DNA of 64,000 nucleotides. Origin: Hydra vulgaris (Eukaryota; Cnidaria; Hydrozoa; Anthoathecata; Hydridae). Of this stretch, positions 53,222 to 62,095 are shown piece by piece. Within the stretch, counting starts at the first letter, position 1, and each line of letters opens with the position of its first letter. The notes below the pieces were generated by a model. It searched no databases. It was not told the DNA's origin and worked only from the letters and a program-made list of their open reading frames with translations. The position numbers and the translations under genes are program-made. The DNA is taken from assembly GCF_038396675.1 (NCBI RefSeq), contig NC_088922.1, positions 1,954,001 to 2,018,000 of the forward strand. Reading direction: 5' to 3'.

Positions 53222-55750
53222 TGTAAGGTTGTTGGGAAGATCATTAATGTAGATAAGAAACAAAACAAGACCAAAGATAGAACCTTGAGGTACTCCAGAA
53301 GTTACTGGAAATAAAGAAGAGTGTTGCCTTCCAGGATGACTTTACTGAAGCGGTTAGAAAAAAACAATTTTATAACCTCAAAAACTTTCTCAGATACACC
53401 ATATGAAACATGCTTTTGGAGAAGACCAGCATGCCAAACTTTGTTGAAAGCCTTAGATCAAAAACCATATCGATTGTCTGACACTAAGTTATTTGATTCA
53501 AGATGGGATGTAAAAAATTTGTTGATGAAAAACTTAAAGAGCTTGCTAATAACAGAAAGAAGACTGATTGGACAATGATTGGAAGGGTCAGAATGTTCTC
53601 CTGAGTTTTTGAAGATTTGAAGCAGATGCCATTTTCCAGCAGGCAGGAAAACAAGACTCAGTCAAACACTTATTAAATATTTTAGAGAGAATTGAAGAGA
53701 GATCTGGAGGACAATTTTGTAAGACTATGACAGGAATGTTGTCTGGACCACAAGCCATAGAAAAATTTATTTGAGATATTACTACAGCAAAGGAAGCTGG
53801 AGTGGTTTGAATGTCTAATAATGGGTTCAACTATTTAAATAGAATAGAAGGAAGAGAATGGCCTTAAGATTCAAATTAGTAGAAAAGTTCTTTGCAGATA
53901 GTTCTTCCTCATCCTTGGGAGAGGTTTTAAGATCAGTCTCATTAATGAAAGATTGAACGCCAGACTAACCCTTGTTAATGATGTTGTTGAATATTTTTCA
54001 AAAATCTCTAGAGCTTAACTTCTGAGATAAGGTGCAAGATTTAGTGAATCCAGGAGGTTACATAGGTGGAGCGTTTTTCATTATTTCAATGATTAGGGTT
54101 GTCAGAAATTTGAGTCGCAAAGTTAACTATCTGAGTAGGAGATTAAGAAATGCAGAAGCTATTAGCTTTAGTGTCAGCAGGATCAGTGGCATTAGAGCCA
54201 AGTCATTCAGTGTGATTAAAGTCACCAATAACAACAATGTTGGCAGAGGGGTAAAGAAAGAGGACTTTGTCAATTTGATCAGAAATTACATCTAAAAGAG
54301 TGCAGTCTTTGTAAGAAGGCAAAGAAAAAAGAACAAAGAGAAAGATGATAGAGTGAAGAGACGCTAAGCGGAAGCACATAAAAGTATGGTCAAAGGATTT
54401 AAACTAGATTTCACAACAAATAGGTGAATTGATGCATATGTATACCCCCAAGCCAAGCATCTGACTGTTGGACTTTTAATTGATCTGACTATTGAAGTTG
54501 AAAAACAAACCTAGGAAGCCTCCTACTGACAGAAACTGGATGCAGTTAACATCTGCCTAAGATGATTTTTATCCAGACACCATTTCTAGCCTTTACTCAA
54601 CCAAGAGCCCCAGTGCAGAGAAGTTGGAGTTTGGTTTTCCTAGCTTTTCTCTACAAAGCACACCCTACAAGGCAGCAGGGCATAGGGCAGGTTGTACTGG
54701 GTTACATGATGCCAATAGCAGGGTGACCGGCAAAAATAATTAAAATTTAAAATAAATTCAAAACAAAGCTTTAGTAATCAAAAATGACCTAGAACTTTCT
54801 AAAACTTACTTTGAACTACACTTCGTAGGTTCAAATTAAGTTTTAGTAATAATAATGAATAAAGATTAAATTCTACAAATGTAATTAAAATAAATTTAAT
54901 AAGTTTTAAATTATGTAGCATCCATATATATGTTTTGTTATGTATATATACCTTTAAGAAAGCCAAAAATGGATACCACATCCAGAAAAGTTAAAAATGG
55001 GTATAACATTGAGGTAATTAAAATAACGAGTATAACATTTAAGAAAGGATTAAAGTAACGAAAAAATTTTTTGGAAAATAATTAAAATAATGTAAAAGTG
55101 TCAAAAGTTTAAAAAATATTTTGTGATAAATGTAATTAGAAATATTTTTTTAAACTTTTTTTTTTTTTAAACTTTTTTTGCTTTGTTTTTGTTTTACTCA
55201 AATTAATTAATTTTTTTTTTAATTAGGAAATTGTTTGGTTGTTTCAACATACTTTCTGTTGGATTTCTACCAGGGATCATTAGTGCATATTGTGCTATAC
55301 TTATTGAAAGAAAATCTCGAAGAGGTGCGCTAGCTGTATATATGCTTAATCAGGTATGTTGAAGAGAAATAATAAAATCTGTTGTCAGCTCTGTTGGTTA
55401 GAGCGTCAAACAAATTTTTAAAACCCAGACTGTTGTGGAATACTATTTCAAATCCAGTTGCCAACAACTCAGCGCTTGAGTAGTACTTTAGTATGCAAAA
55501 GTGTTAGTCAATAGCAGGTGCTACTTTGGTTTAGTCTTTATGACTATTTGTGGCTGTTCCTATGCTAAGCCAAAAATATCTTCAGACACATTGTATAGCA
55601 TAAATTAGCATGAATTTAAAATAAATGATAAATAAAATGAAGTTAAAAAAATTATGAGCTGATTTAAGAAAACCTTTTCTTTAGGCAATGGAAACATGTT
55701 TTAATATGCTTAAAAGTTCTGGTTATGCAAGAGATCTTCCTTTTGGAGAG
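42049..55750 (+). CDS. TMEM135: Transmembrane protein 135-like gene, first four exons (partial)
   Basis: TMEM135 is a multi-pass membrane protein linked in vertebrates to mitochondrial dynamics and peroxisomal lipid metabolism. Exons 42049-42192, 50683-50810, 55227-55353 and 55685-55750 join to 155 aa. The start [20 protein letters not shown] parallels the vertebrate N-terminus (LSKSI, CYE, GHTW, SC). Next come [10 protein letters not shown], then a [10 protein letters not shown] helix with a hydrophobic segment, then [20 protein letters not shown], the most conserved family block, then [13 protein letters not shown]. Junctions are GT-AG, and exon 2 to 3 is correctly split in phase 2. Later exons were not found before the right edge, so the gene is partial. 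Intron 1 is about 8.5 kb and intron 2 about 4.4 kb, both filled by LINEs and SINEs. Confidence 0.85.
42570..42960 (+). pseudogene. LINE family A fragment, endonuclease part
   Basis: Frames read [18 protein letters not shown] and [31 protein letters not shown], matching the endonuclease of the copy at 46.6-47.5 kb ([20 protein letters not shown]). In TMEM135 intron 1. Confidence 0.75.
43190..43434 (-). mobile_element. tRNA-derived SINE, full length
   Basis: Minus strand. The head GCGGCAGTGGTGTATTGGTA has the box A region, CTTCATAAGC (CAT loop) and box B GAATTCGATTCCC. The body has CTTGTTTCTCCGCCCAGCAG and GTAGCCTCCTCATCTGTAGT, ending GGAGGTGAATC and an A-rich tail (T-run at 43192-43203). It splits copies of CATGATACAGTGAATCTGGA. 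Confidence 0.9.
43464..44532 (+). pseudogene. LINE family A, older copy, 5' part
   Basis: Plus strand. It opens with a displaced RT piece ([27 protein letters not shown]), then endonuclease ([40 protein letters not shown]) and linker ([23 protein letters not shown]), to ALPDI at 44530. The next residues resume at 48224 beyond an inserted LINE. Stops and shifts are present. Confidence 0.85.
44533..48219 (-). mobile_element. LINE family A, near full-length copy inserted in an older copy
   Basis: Minus-strand non-LTR element, 3.7 kb. Its 3' end is the T-run at 44532-44550. Its 5' end (GGCTTCATGTCCTGCTGCCT...) matches that of the copy ending near 54690. It splits the older plus-strand LINE between ...LPDI and ANKQV..., with ATAT shared at both junctions as a short target duplication. 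The ~700 bp upstream of the pol ORF (47518-48219) shows no clear ORF1 and may be a 5' UTR. Confidence 0.9.
44604..47510 (-). pseudogene. LINE pol: endonuclease and reverse transcriptase, four nonsense codons
   Basis: One frame runs from [20 protein letters not shown] at 47510 to a stop at 44604, about 968 codons, with no frameshift. Endonuclease motifs: [40 protein letters not shown] motifs: [74 protein letters not shown] and [12 protein letters not shown], with an intact FADD. The C-terminal tail has [11 protein letters not shown] and [13 protein letters not shown]. In-frame stops: TGA and TAG near 46583 and 46577, TAG at 46395 and TAA at about 45546. It belongs to the CR1/Jockey group and is probably dead but young. 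Confidence 0.9.
48222..49375 (+). pseudogene. LINE family A, older copy, 3' part
   Basis: It continues from 44532: [75 protein letters not shown] deletion then removes the FADD region ([11 protein letters not shown]), and [20 protein letters not shown] and [12 protein letters not shown] follow. The tail ends near 49375. In TMEM135 intron 1. Confidence 0.88.
49380..50680. other. AT-rich TMEM135 intron 1 sequence
   Basis: Nothing identifiable. ACTCAGTCAAAAGTGGGTAT near 50398 is followed by a partial repeat, CCCAGTCAAAAAGTG. Confidence 0.45.
50683..50810 (+). CDS. TMEM135: TMEM135 exon 2 (42 codons plus 2 nt)
   Basis: Acceptor ATTTTTTAG, donor GTACAA. It encodes [20 protein letters not shown] then [20 protein letters not shown], a basic helix followed by a membrane segment as in vertebrate TMEM135 ([20 protein letters not shown]). 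Confidence 0.85.
51084..51126 (+). pseudogene. 43-bp LINE family A scrap
   Basis: Near-identical to 49302-49343 ([11 protein letters not shown] coding piece). It is isolated in TMEM135 intron 2. Confidence 0.6.
51325..51985 (+). pseudogene. Relic of a Cys-rich repeat-associated gene (CVNHPDNFC type)
   Basis: Plus frames read [12 protein letters not shown], a stop, KVTTKERIK, then IPWCGVK..., [37 protein letters not shown] and KIKPHF, then [28 protein letters not shown]. This series resembles a family of uncharacterised proteins, common in repeat-rich cnidarian and insect genomes, with CVNHPD-FCY-CG, KYP-I-SA and a later Q-ELNDLVRDL block. That match is from memory and should be searched. Several stops. 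Confidence 0.45.
52330..52941 (-). pseudogene. LINE family A, third copy, 3' part (left of SINE)
   Basis: Minus strand. It has the family 3' end (GTGGTTGCTTGCAGCCTTGT) and a broken RT tail ([16 protein letters not shown]). A 44-bp palindrome at 52703-52746 replaces normal sequence. The RT continues beyond the SINE at 53219. Confidence 0.82.
52703..52746. repeat. Perfect 44-bp palindrome, no loop
   Basis: GTACTGTCGACATTCCTATA... is its own reverse complement over 44 bp. It lies in a LINE whose other copies have only one arm. Confidence 0.97.
52942..53218 (+). mobile_element. tRNA-derived SINE with 62-nt poly-A and target duplication
   Basis: The head GGTGTTGTGGTAAAGCGCTC contains box A; CTTCATAAGC is the CAT-anticodon loop; GAGTTCGATCCCC is box B. 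Next come GTCCCTGGTAGTACCGCGCT, the core with CAACTTGTTTCTCTGCGCAG and GTAGCCTCCTCATCTGTAGT, then GAGGTGAATAAC and an A-run at 53158-53219. It is flanked by AGATGT (52936-52941 and 53219-53224). It interrupts the LINE at a site readable in other copies. Confidence 0.95.
53219..54690 (-). pseudogene. LINE family A, third copy, 5' part (right of SINE)
   Basis: Minus strand. RT pieces include [33 protein letters not shown] and [12 protein letters not shown], then degraded endonuclease sequence. The 5' end at about 54500-54690 (AGGCAGCAGGGCATAG; CTTTACTCAACCAAGAGCC) is shared with the copy at 44.5-48.2 kb. Heavily frame-broken. In TMEM135 intron 2. Confidence 0.83.
55227..55353 (+). CDS. TMEM135: TMEM135 exon 3
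   Basis: Acceptor TTTTAATTAG, donor GTATGT. It completes the split Arg codon and encodes [20 protein letters not shown] then [20 protein letters not shown]. The [10 protein letters not shown] motif is the clearest match to TMEM135. Confidence 0.92.
55382..55570 (+). mobile_element. Second tRNA-like SINE family (tentative)
   Basis: GTCAGCTCTGTTGGTTAGAG-CGTC looks like a tRNA 5' half with box A. About 60 bp later ATTTCAAATCC resembles box B, and CCAGTTGCCAACAACTCAGC follows. The body up to about 55570 does not match the other SINE. It lies in the small TMEM135 intron 3. Confidence 0.4.
55685..55750 (+). CDS. TMEM135: TMEM135 exon 4 (22 aa)
   Basis: Acceptor TTTCTTTAG, donor GTAAAATG, phase 0. 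It encodes [20 protein letters not shown] and GE, aligning with the ATETLFRMGVARG-type region that follows the RKSRRG block. No convincing next exon was found up to the window end. Confidence 0.85.
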
Positions 55751-55890
55751 GTAAAATGATTTAAATTTATTTAAAATCTATTTAAAGAAAGTCAAAATCA
55801 AAGATTTTGTCTTTCTAGATGGTCATGATCTCAAGAAGTTTTTAAGGTATGGAAAATATTATATAATATTGTAAAACAATTAAACTTATT

Positions 55891-56151
55891 AGGCCAGATG
55901 AATAAAAAAAAGCAATTGCTTTTTCTCAGTAATTGGTCAGTTTTACAAGAAAACTTGAGCAATTTTTCTCAAACTTTTATTCATGTAAAGCTGAACAATT
56001 ACTCAGCGTTTTTGGAGTAAATTGCTTAGCTTTACATGAATAAAAATTTGAGCGAGTTAGCTAAAATTTTTATTCTCGTAAAGCTGAACAATTACTACAA
56101 AAACGCTGAGTAAAAGCAATTGTTTTTTTTTTTATTCACCCGGTCTATTAG
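55891..56151. mobile_element. MITE with nested hairpins
   Basis: TAGGCCAGATGAATAAAAAA at the left and its near-complement (TTTTTTATTCACCCGGTCTA) at the right form TIRs of ~40 bp. Inside, AAAGCTGAACAATTACT and AGTAAATTGCTTAGCTTT alternate in both orientations. TA flanks each end. Confidence 0.8.
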
Positions 56152-57850
56152 ATCAAATAAAAATTTAAAAGTTTTTATTGTGAAAGTGGGGGGGGGGGGG
56201 TGAAGTGGAGGGGGAGTTAAAGACAGCAAGTATGTACGTGTTTTTCTCTTGCTCTCTATCTCTTTATTATTATCATTTTTTTAACAATTGAGTTTTACGA
56301 GTTTAAAAACCAATATTATGTTATGCAACAGAAATATTGTATAAACTTAAAGTTTTTTTGTTTTTAATGTTTTGAATATTTATGCGTTGGGGAAAGAAGG
56401 GTTGATTTTTTTTTTTAATGATTTGGGTTGTTTTTATATTAAATAATGACTATGTATGCAGACGAGAAGTGGGGAGGGGGGGAGGAAATTGCTAAAAGCA
56501 TTCTTAGGGGAGGGAGATCCTAAATCACTGTTACATAATGTAGAAATGTCAAATTAACTTAAAGTTTTTTTGTTTTTAATGTTTTGATAATTTATGCATT
56601 TAGGAACTAACTCATACATTAAATTTTCAATTTTATTAGATGTAAAAAGTTGCTCAACAAATTTTGTAAGAAAGATAAAAAAAACTTATCTGTTACAGGA
56701 AAAATCTAGATAACAAACATTAGAAATTTGAGATTCTATTATAATTTAAAACGTTTTAAATATGATTCTGACAATGACAAAACACAAATCCAAGAGTCCT
56801 GAATTTGTGTCTTGTCTCTAACCCTAGTTTTTGCTCAGTTTCTCACTAAAACTTATTTTTTACTGTTTTCCCAATCACTCTATGATTGCACTTATTATCT
56901 TGAAGTAATAATAAAAAGAAGTAATAAAGAACTAATAACCATTTCCCTTTGACTATGTTTTGATCATCTTAAACTTTTATCCCATAATTCTTCAAACTCA
57001 CCATTGCACTTCTTACTATTATCTTAAAGGAATCCCCAAGCGCTTAGATAAGTTGTGTTCATATCTGAAATAAACCTTAGAAAATAAATTAAAAAAATAT
57101 CTGAAATAAACCTTAGAAAGTAAGTTTAGAGTTAATTAAAACTTACTAAAACAAATTATTTATCAAATTATTAAAATAGCATTTCAGCTTTTTTGTAACT
57201 TTGCTATCATAAGTCTAACATGGCTTAGAAATGGATAAGCTTACAGTTCTGCTTAGTTTTTTATTTTAATAAAAATATTTGGTTTGTTTTATGAATTGTG
57301 TGTTCACCATCAAGGTTTTTTTTAATGATTTAGTTTATGCTTGGGTTTACCCTTTTGTGATTGAAATAAAATTGTAATAAAGCCTTTTTACTTCATTTCA
57401 GTTTATGAAGCACTTCATTTCTCAGATTTCATTTTTGACTAAATAAAATAAATAAACTTTGTATATTTTTAACTTCCAAAAATATTATTTTTAGTTTTTA
57501 GATTGTTCTTAACAACCCACAGTCGTATTCACTTCTCTCCATTATACTAATGAAGTATTCATATTCACTTCTCTCCATTATACTAAGAAGCATTCATATT
57601 TACATTCAACTGTTATAGTGTATTCCATTGAACTGTTATAGTGTATTCCATTGAACTGTTATATTGTATTCCATTGAACTATTATTGTGTATTCTTAAAG
57701 TTTAAAAAAAATTCTAATAACAATAGCAAGTTATCATCAAAGTTTTTTTTTTTAAATAAAAGTTTTTTTATAACTAACATATTTAAAAAGAGAAAACTCA
57801 ATCACCTTAACTTTAACAACTTATTTTTTATTTTTTTTATTATTTTATTT
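56152..57850. other. Noncoding stretch with G-runs and a direct repeat
   Basis: G-rich tracts lie at 56187-56215 and 56470-56485. TTAAAGTTTTTTTGTTTTTA-ATGTTTTGA occurs at ~56347 and ~56558. Three to four short tandem units of ATTGAACTGTTATAGTGTATTCC lie at 57610-57690. No further TMEM135 exon found. Confidence 0.5.
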
Positions 57851-57854
57851 ATTT

Positions 57855-57991
57855 GTTATTCACCTCCTTAAGGCCGAGAAGGCCACTACAGATGAGGAGG
57901 CTACTTAAGTAGTGGTTATAACCCTCTCTCAACTTTATAACTCCGAAACACGAACCTTGACGAACTAGGCTGCTGCGCAGAGAAACAAGTT
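57855..57991 (-). mobile_element. tRNA-SINE copy lacking the tRNA head
   Basis: On the minus strand, AACTTGTTTCTCTGCGCAGC through GTAGCCTCCTCATCTGTAGT to GGAGGTGAATAAC. The 5' head is missing (5' truncation). Confidence 0.9.
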
Positions 57992-58229
57992 AAAATTTTT
58001 ATTGACATCAAAGATAAATGCCTTAACCAGACCAGATTTCTTTTGAAAAAATAAATCAACAACCCAAAACTTTCCTTAGCAAAAAACAATATGGCGTTAG
58101 AAATGAAAAAGTTTTTTGTTAATATATCAATGATTAATTTGTTTTGGTAAGTTTTTTTTTGTAAATGAACTCTAAATTTTCTAAGGTTTATTTAAAATAT
58201 AAACTCAACTTGTGTTGGCACTTGGGGAT

Positions 58230-58860
58230 TCCTTTAAAGCTGGACGGGTTTTCTTTTGTGATTTTTTTTTGTGACAGTCCTTGGGCTGATGTCTTTTATC
58301 TCTACTCTGATAATTGCTCCTCTTATGTAATCTCCTGAATTTAGGCAGGCATTAAGCTTTTGATTCTTCTCAGCTGATTTTAGTCAAGCCCCATGGTTTT
58401 TAGTTAAGCCTCATGGTTTTCAGTCAAGCCTCATGGTTTTTAGTCGAGCCCCATAGTTTTTAGTCAAGCCTCATGGTTTTTAGTCGAGCCCCATAGTTTT
58501 TAGTCAAGCCTAATTGTTTTTAGTCAAACCTTATGGTTTTTAGTCAAGCCTCGTGGTTTTTACTTTTTTGTGTAGCTGCTATTTCTTAATGTAATCATTT
58601 TCACAAAAATTTCTTTTTTATTATTGCAAGAAATTGATGCAAATGGTACACTAAGCTCTATTATTCTGTATTTTTTTCTCAAAAGTTTCAAGAAATTTTT
58701 GTAAAATCTTAAGCAGTATCATTAACAAAGTCTAACTTCAATCTCTAATATATTGGTTTGATCTTATTACCTCTCCTATAGATATAACAGAACTACTTGC
58801 AAAAAACCTCTAATTTGTCTTTTGAATCTAATGACCACACTCTACTAAAATGTATACAAA
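58230..58860 (+). pseudogene. LINE family A fragment (endonuclease-RT linker) with expanded repeat
   Basis: Plus strand. Broken frames read SPWADVFYLYSDNCSSYVIS, AGIKLL, then after a minisatellite CVAAIS...CNHFHKNF and WFDLITSPIDITELLAKNL, aligning with [20 protein letters not shown] and [20 protein letters not shown] of the copy at 46 kb. Confidence 0.75.
58381..58561. repeat. 20-bp minisatellite grown from LINE coding sequence
   Basis: About nine copies of AGTCAAGCCTCATGGTTTTT with small variants (CCCATAG, TAATTG). The single-copy ancestor is the GTCAAGCCCCA-TGGTTTTC codon run (VKPHSPPWF) of the LINE. Confidence 0.92.
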
Positions 58861-58869
58861 TCGATTAAC

Positions 58870-59320
58870 AAATAGAAGTAAAAAATTCAACATTTAAACT
58901 ATGAAAAGTAAAGTTAACTAAATTCAAAAGAAGCGTTTTTACAAACACAGAAGGCCTTTCATATAAAATCTTAAGCTATGTACAAAATTAACAAATATGA
59001 AAAATCTTTAATAATTTATATATTTACGGTAGATTTATAATCATATGTAAAACAAGTAAGAAAATAATTATTCTGCATTTAAAAACAACAACAACAGGGA
59101 AATGACACAATGATCATCATTGTGTCATTTCCCTGTTTTTGCAAGTGAACTTTATTTATAAGTAGCAAATTCTCATTAGAAAGTTTTAATTTGAAAATAG
59201 GTTTACTTTTATGACTTTTGTAAATATGCTGATCAAGTTTTTTCAAACCAGTACTTGTTCTGCATGAATAGATTTATATATTAGTTCTTAGGTTGTTTTT
59301 TCCAATGTATGTTGCTTTTA
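58870..59320. other. AT-rich noncoding stretch
   Basis: Nothing recognised except a perfect palindrome at 59093-59137. Confidence 0.5.
59093..59137. repeat. Perfect palindrome, 22-bp arms, 1-nt loop
   Basis: AACAGGGAAATGACACAATG-AT returns exactly after a single C. Confidence 0.97.
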
Positions 59321-59324
59321 GACC

Positions 59325-59460
59325 TCCTAGCCACGGTATTTTACTTTCATGGCTGGCTAAAAAAAATTCTGACCGGCTAGCTGATGGCATGAGAGGCTAG
59401 CCTACATTTTTGTGGCTGGCTAGCCGCCTGATTTTTTTGGCTGCTTAGCTGGCTATTATA

Positions 59461-59544
<84 letters not shown>

Positions 59545-59562
59545 CATATATATATATATTTA

Positions 59563-59656
<94 letters not shown>

Positions 59657-59712
59657 GCTGATGGCATGAGAGGCTAGCCTACATTTTTATGGCTGGCTAG
59701 CCGGCTGGCTAA
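59325..59712. repeat. GGCTAGC-rich repeat split by a TA array
   Basis: GGCTGGCTAGCC and GGCTAGC motifs recur on both sides of a TA array at 59457-59655. TAGCTGATGGCATGAGAGGC-TAGCCTACATTTTT is present both before (~59377) and after (~59656) the array. Confidence 0.8.
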
Positions 59713-59715
59713 TTA

Positions 59716-59810
59716 TTGATTACTTCAACATTGTGTTTCACCATCAGTAGGTTCATCAAATGAATCCTGATGAACCTACTGATGGTGAAACACAGTGTTG
59801 AAGTAATCAA
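59716..59810. repeat. Palindrome, 43-bp arms, one mismatch, 9-nt loop
   Basis: TTGATTACTTCAACATTGTG... returns as its complement. The right arm is the dispersed repeat also found at 37882, where only one arm exists. Confidence 0.95.
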
Positions 59811-59856
59811 AAATTAGATAAGTGTTTTTACTAATTTAATTTTATATTGCTATGCA

Positions 59857-60011
<155 letters not shown>

Positions 60012-60159
60012 TAATAATGACATATATACAAGTATAATACTGACAGCATTAACCAAAACAAAACAAACTTTTGCATATAATAAATATTCATATATGAAAT
60101 TAATCAAAATGAAATAAAAACATAAATAATGTCTTAATCCAAAAAATGCAAGACTTAGC

Positions 60160-61955
60160 TCATAGACCAGCATTTGGATAGTTATCGTGTATGAAACAAA
60201 CTGCATTCATTCGAAATGGTGCCAAGGAGGATCTCTTTCCATTCAAAATTAAACCAGTCATACTAAAAAGGCATTCAACAGGTACACTGCCGATGTTCAA
60301 TGCAAGATAAACCTGAAACAATAGAAACTATGTAAAATAAGCAACATTAAACTTCAGAAAAAAATTAATGTTTGCTGTTATTTTTGTCACTAGTATTAGT
60401 TTAATGTCAAAAATAAAATTATCTTCTACCTTGGCTATGGATGGTAGAATAGGGAACTTTTCTGCATTATTTTTCCAAAATAGCAAGGCTGGTGATTGAT
60501 TATCACAAATGGTAAGATAAAGATTTATTTCAGCTTTCAACCCATTGTTATTCTCTAATATTGCTCCAGAGTTTAGTGAAGATTTTGCAGTTTCCTGTAA
60601 TAAAGTCAGTCTAAGTTTTTTAAAATCCTGAGCTGCGTTTGAGGTTTTACTATTTTGATTATTGTCAATTTATGACGCAGAGAAGTTAATCTTTTTATCG
60701 GTTCCTATTTGTGGTAAAATGTTTGAACCAAATAAAGAAGTTTTTATTTTGTCATAGCTGTTTTTTAACAAAATTTCACATTTTTCCTTCGTCAAAACAA
60801 CATCACGAATTGCTGGATCAAAACAACACGCTAATTCAACTAAATTAGTAACAACTAACCGTTTCTCAATGCATTTTCTAACTAACTTTTTATATTGTTT
60901 TATCGCAGAAGAATTTGTGACTTGAACAATGCAACAATTTTTAATTTTAGTTACCATGAGTGGAAGGCAAGACAAATTTGGTGTTCCCTCGCTAACAAGT
61001 AGAGTCAGTTCTTGAAATGGAGATAAAAAATTCCGCAGTTCTTGCAGAAGTTCTAAATCTTCAGGAGATCTAAGATAGATTCAATCATTTCCAAGGTACT
61101 ATTCCATCTTATTGGGACACAATTTTTTAAAGAACTGTGCTCATGACTTTTTATGACATCATTTTTAGCTTGTATGTCAAAATCTAGAAGTAAATACTCT
61201 TCAGAATACTCTTCAAGTGAACTCTCATCAGCTTGACTAACAGATTTAGTTAGCTGTGTTTGTGGAAGAATGCTTACATTTTCAGTTTCAATTTCAAAAT
61301 CCAGAATTGGATCCTCTTCATCAGCTATTAGCTCGTCAACATGAGTTGTAATTCTTTTGAACAACTCCTCGTCTTTCACAGTTTCAATTTCATTCGATAG
61401 CATATATCCCTTAAAATGTAAAGCTTTTATTACTTCTTTGCATTTGCTTACTAGTAAAGTTAATTCTGGAATTTTTTTTAAGCTATCCGAGGTTAAAAGC
61501 AGATGAATTCCATGTGCGGTGCATGTTATACGTTCATGGCCTAATAGCTTTGATAGTTTTTTCATATTAGCTCCACCATCAGTTGTGTTAAATAATAAAA
61601 AATGCTTATCTCGAGGTAAAAATTCTTTTAAAACAGTTATAACAAATCGATAAAGTTGCTCAGAAGTGTGCGACTCCACTGGCTGAACAGCCAATGTGAA
61701 AATTTTAAATCTCCAATCATGCACAACACTTAAACGAATTCCAAAATAAGGTAAACGATTACGCTTGTCAGTCCAACCATCCATCGTCAAAGTTCCACTT
61801 ACACATGATTGTAGAACTTCTAAGACTCTTTGTTTAACAGAAGTATAAACATTTTTTAGGGCAGATCCAGATATACAGTCAGATGATGGAGGCTGAAACG
61901 CTGTATTTTTTGAACAAAAACTTTTAAACCCAGATCTTTCAACTAGTGAGTCCAA
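60160..61955 (-). pseudogene. hAT transposase 1, nearly complete catalytic and dimerisation regions
   Basis: It starts DSLVERSGFKSFCSKNTAFQ. Motifs in order: GTLTMDGWTDKRNRLPYFGI (first catalytic Asp), LLFNTTDGGANMKKLSKLLG (second Asp region), ITCTAHGIHLLL, CVPIRWNSTLEMIESILDL, CCFDPAIRDVV. The C-terminal block is WKNNAEKFPILPSIAK, then a 117-bp GT-AG intron (60429-60313), then VYLALNIGSVPVECLFSMTG (the S-P-ER-FS motif, here VECLFS) and [20 protein letters not shown]. Defects: a 1-bp frameshift near 61062 and a stop at 60670. The BED finger expected at the N-terminus is absent. Probably a recently disabled copy. Confidence 0.85.
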
Positions 61956-62060
61956 ATAATCGTATTTTTACGTTATCCGGGTAATCGAGTATTTATTTTT
62001 TTAATTACCCGGGTATCCGGGTAAAGGAAAAAAAATTTACCCACACCATGTTGTGTTAAT
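60160..62060 (-). mobile_element. hAT element 1, lacking its BED-finger end
   Basis: Its transposase lies on the minus strand, preceded at 61975-62060 by terminal-type sequence (on the minus strand CATGGTGTGGGTAAATTTT, then TACCCGGATACCCGGGTAAT). The 3' terminal repeat was not found; the element ends near a TA array. Confidence 0.6.
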
Positions 62061-62095
62061 TAAATTTAAAATAAAATGCAACAATTTTAGTTTTA

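Noticed and set aside
55820..55848. Micro-exon after TMEM135 exon 4 (CTTTCTAG ... AAGGTATGG)
   Set aside because: In phase 0 it runs into a stop and has no similarity to the family.
57400..57450. Alternative terminal exon of TMEM135 (TTTCAG, FMKHFISQ, stop)
   Set aside because: Splice-like, but no homology; chance in AT-rich DNA is likely.
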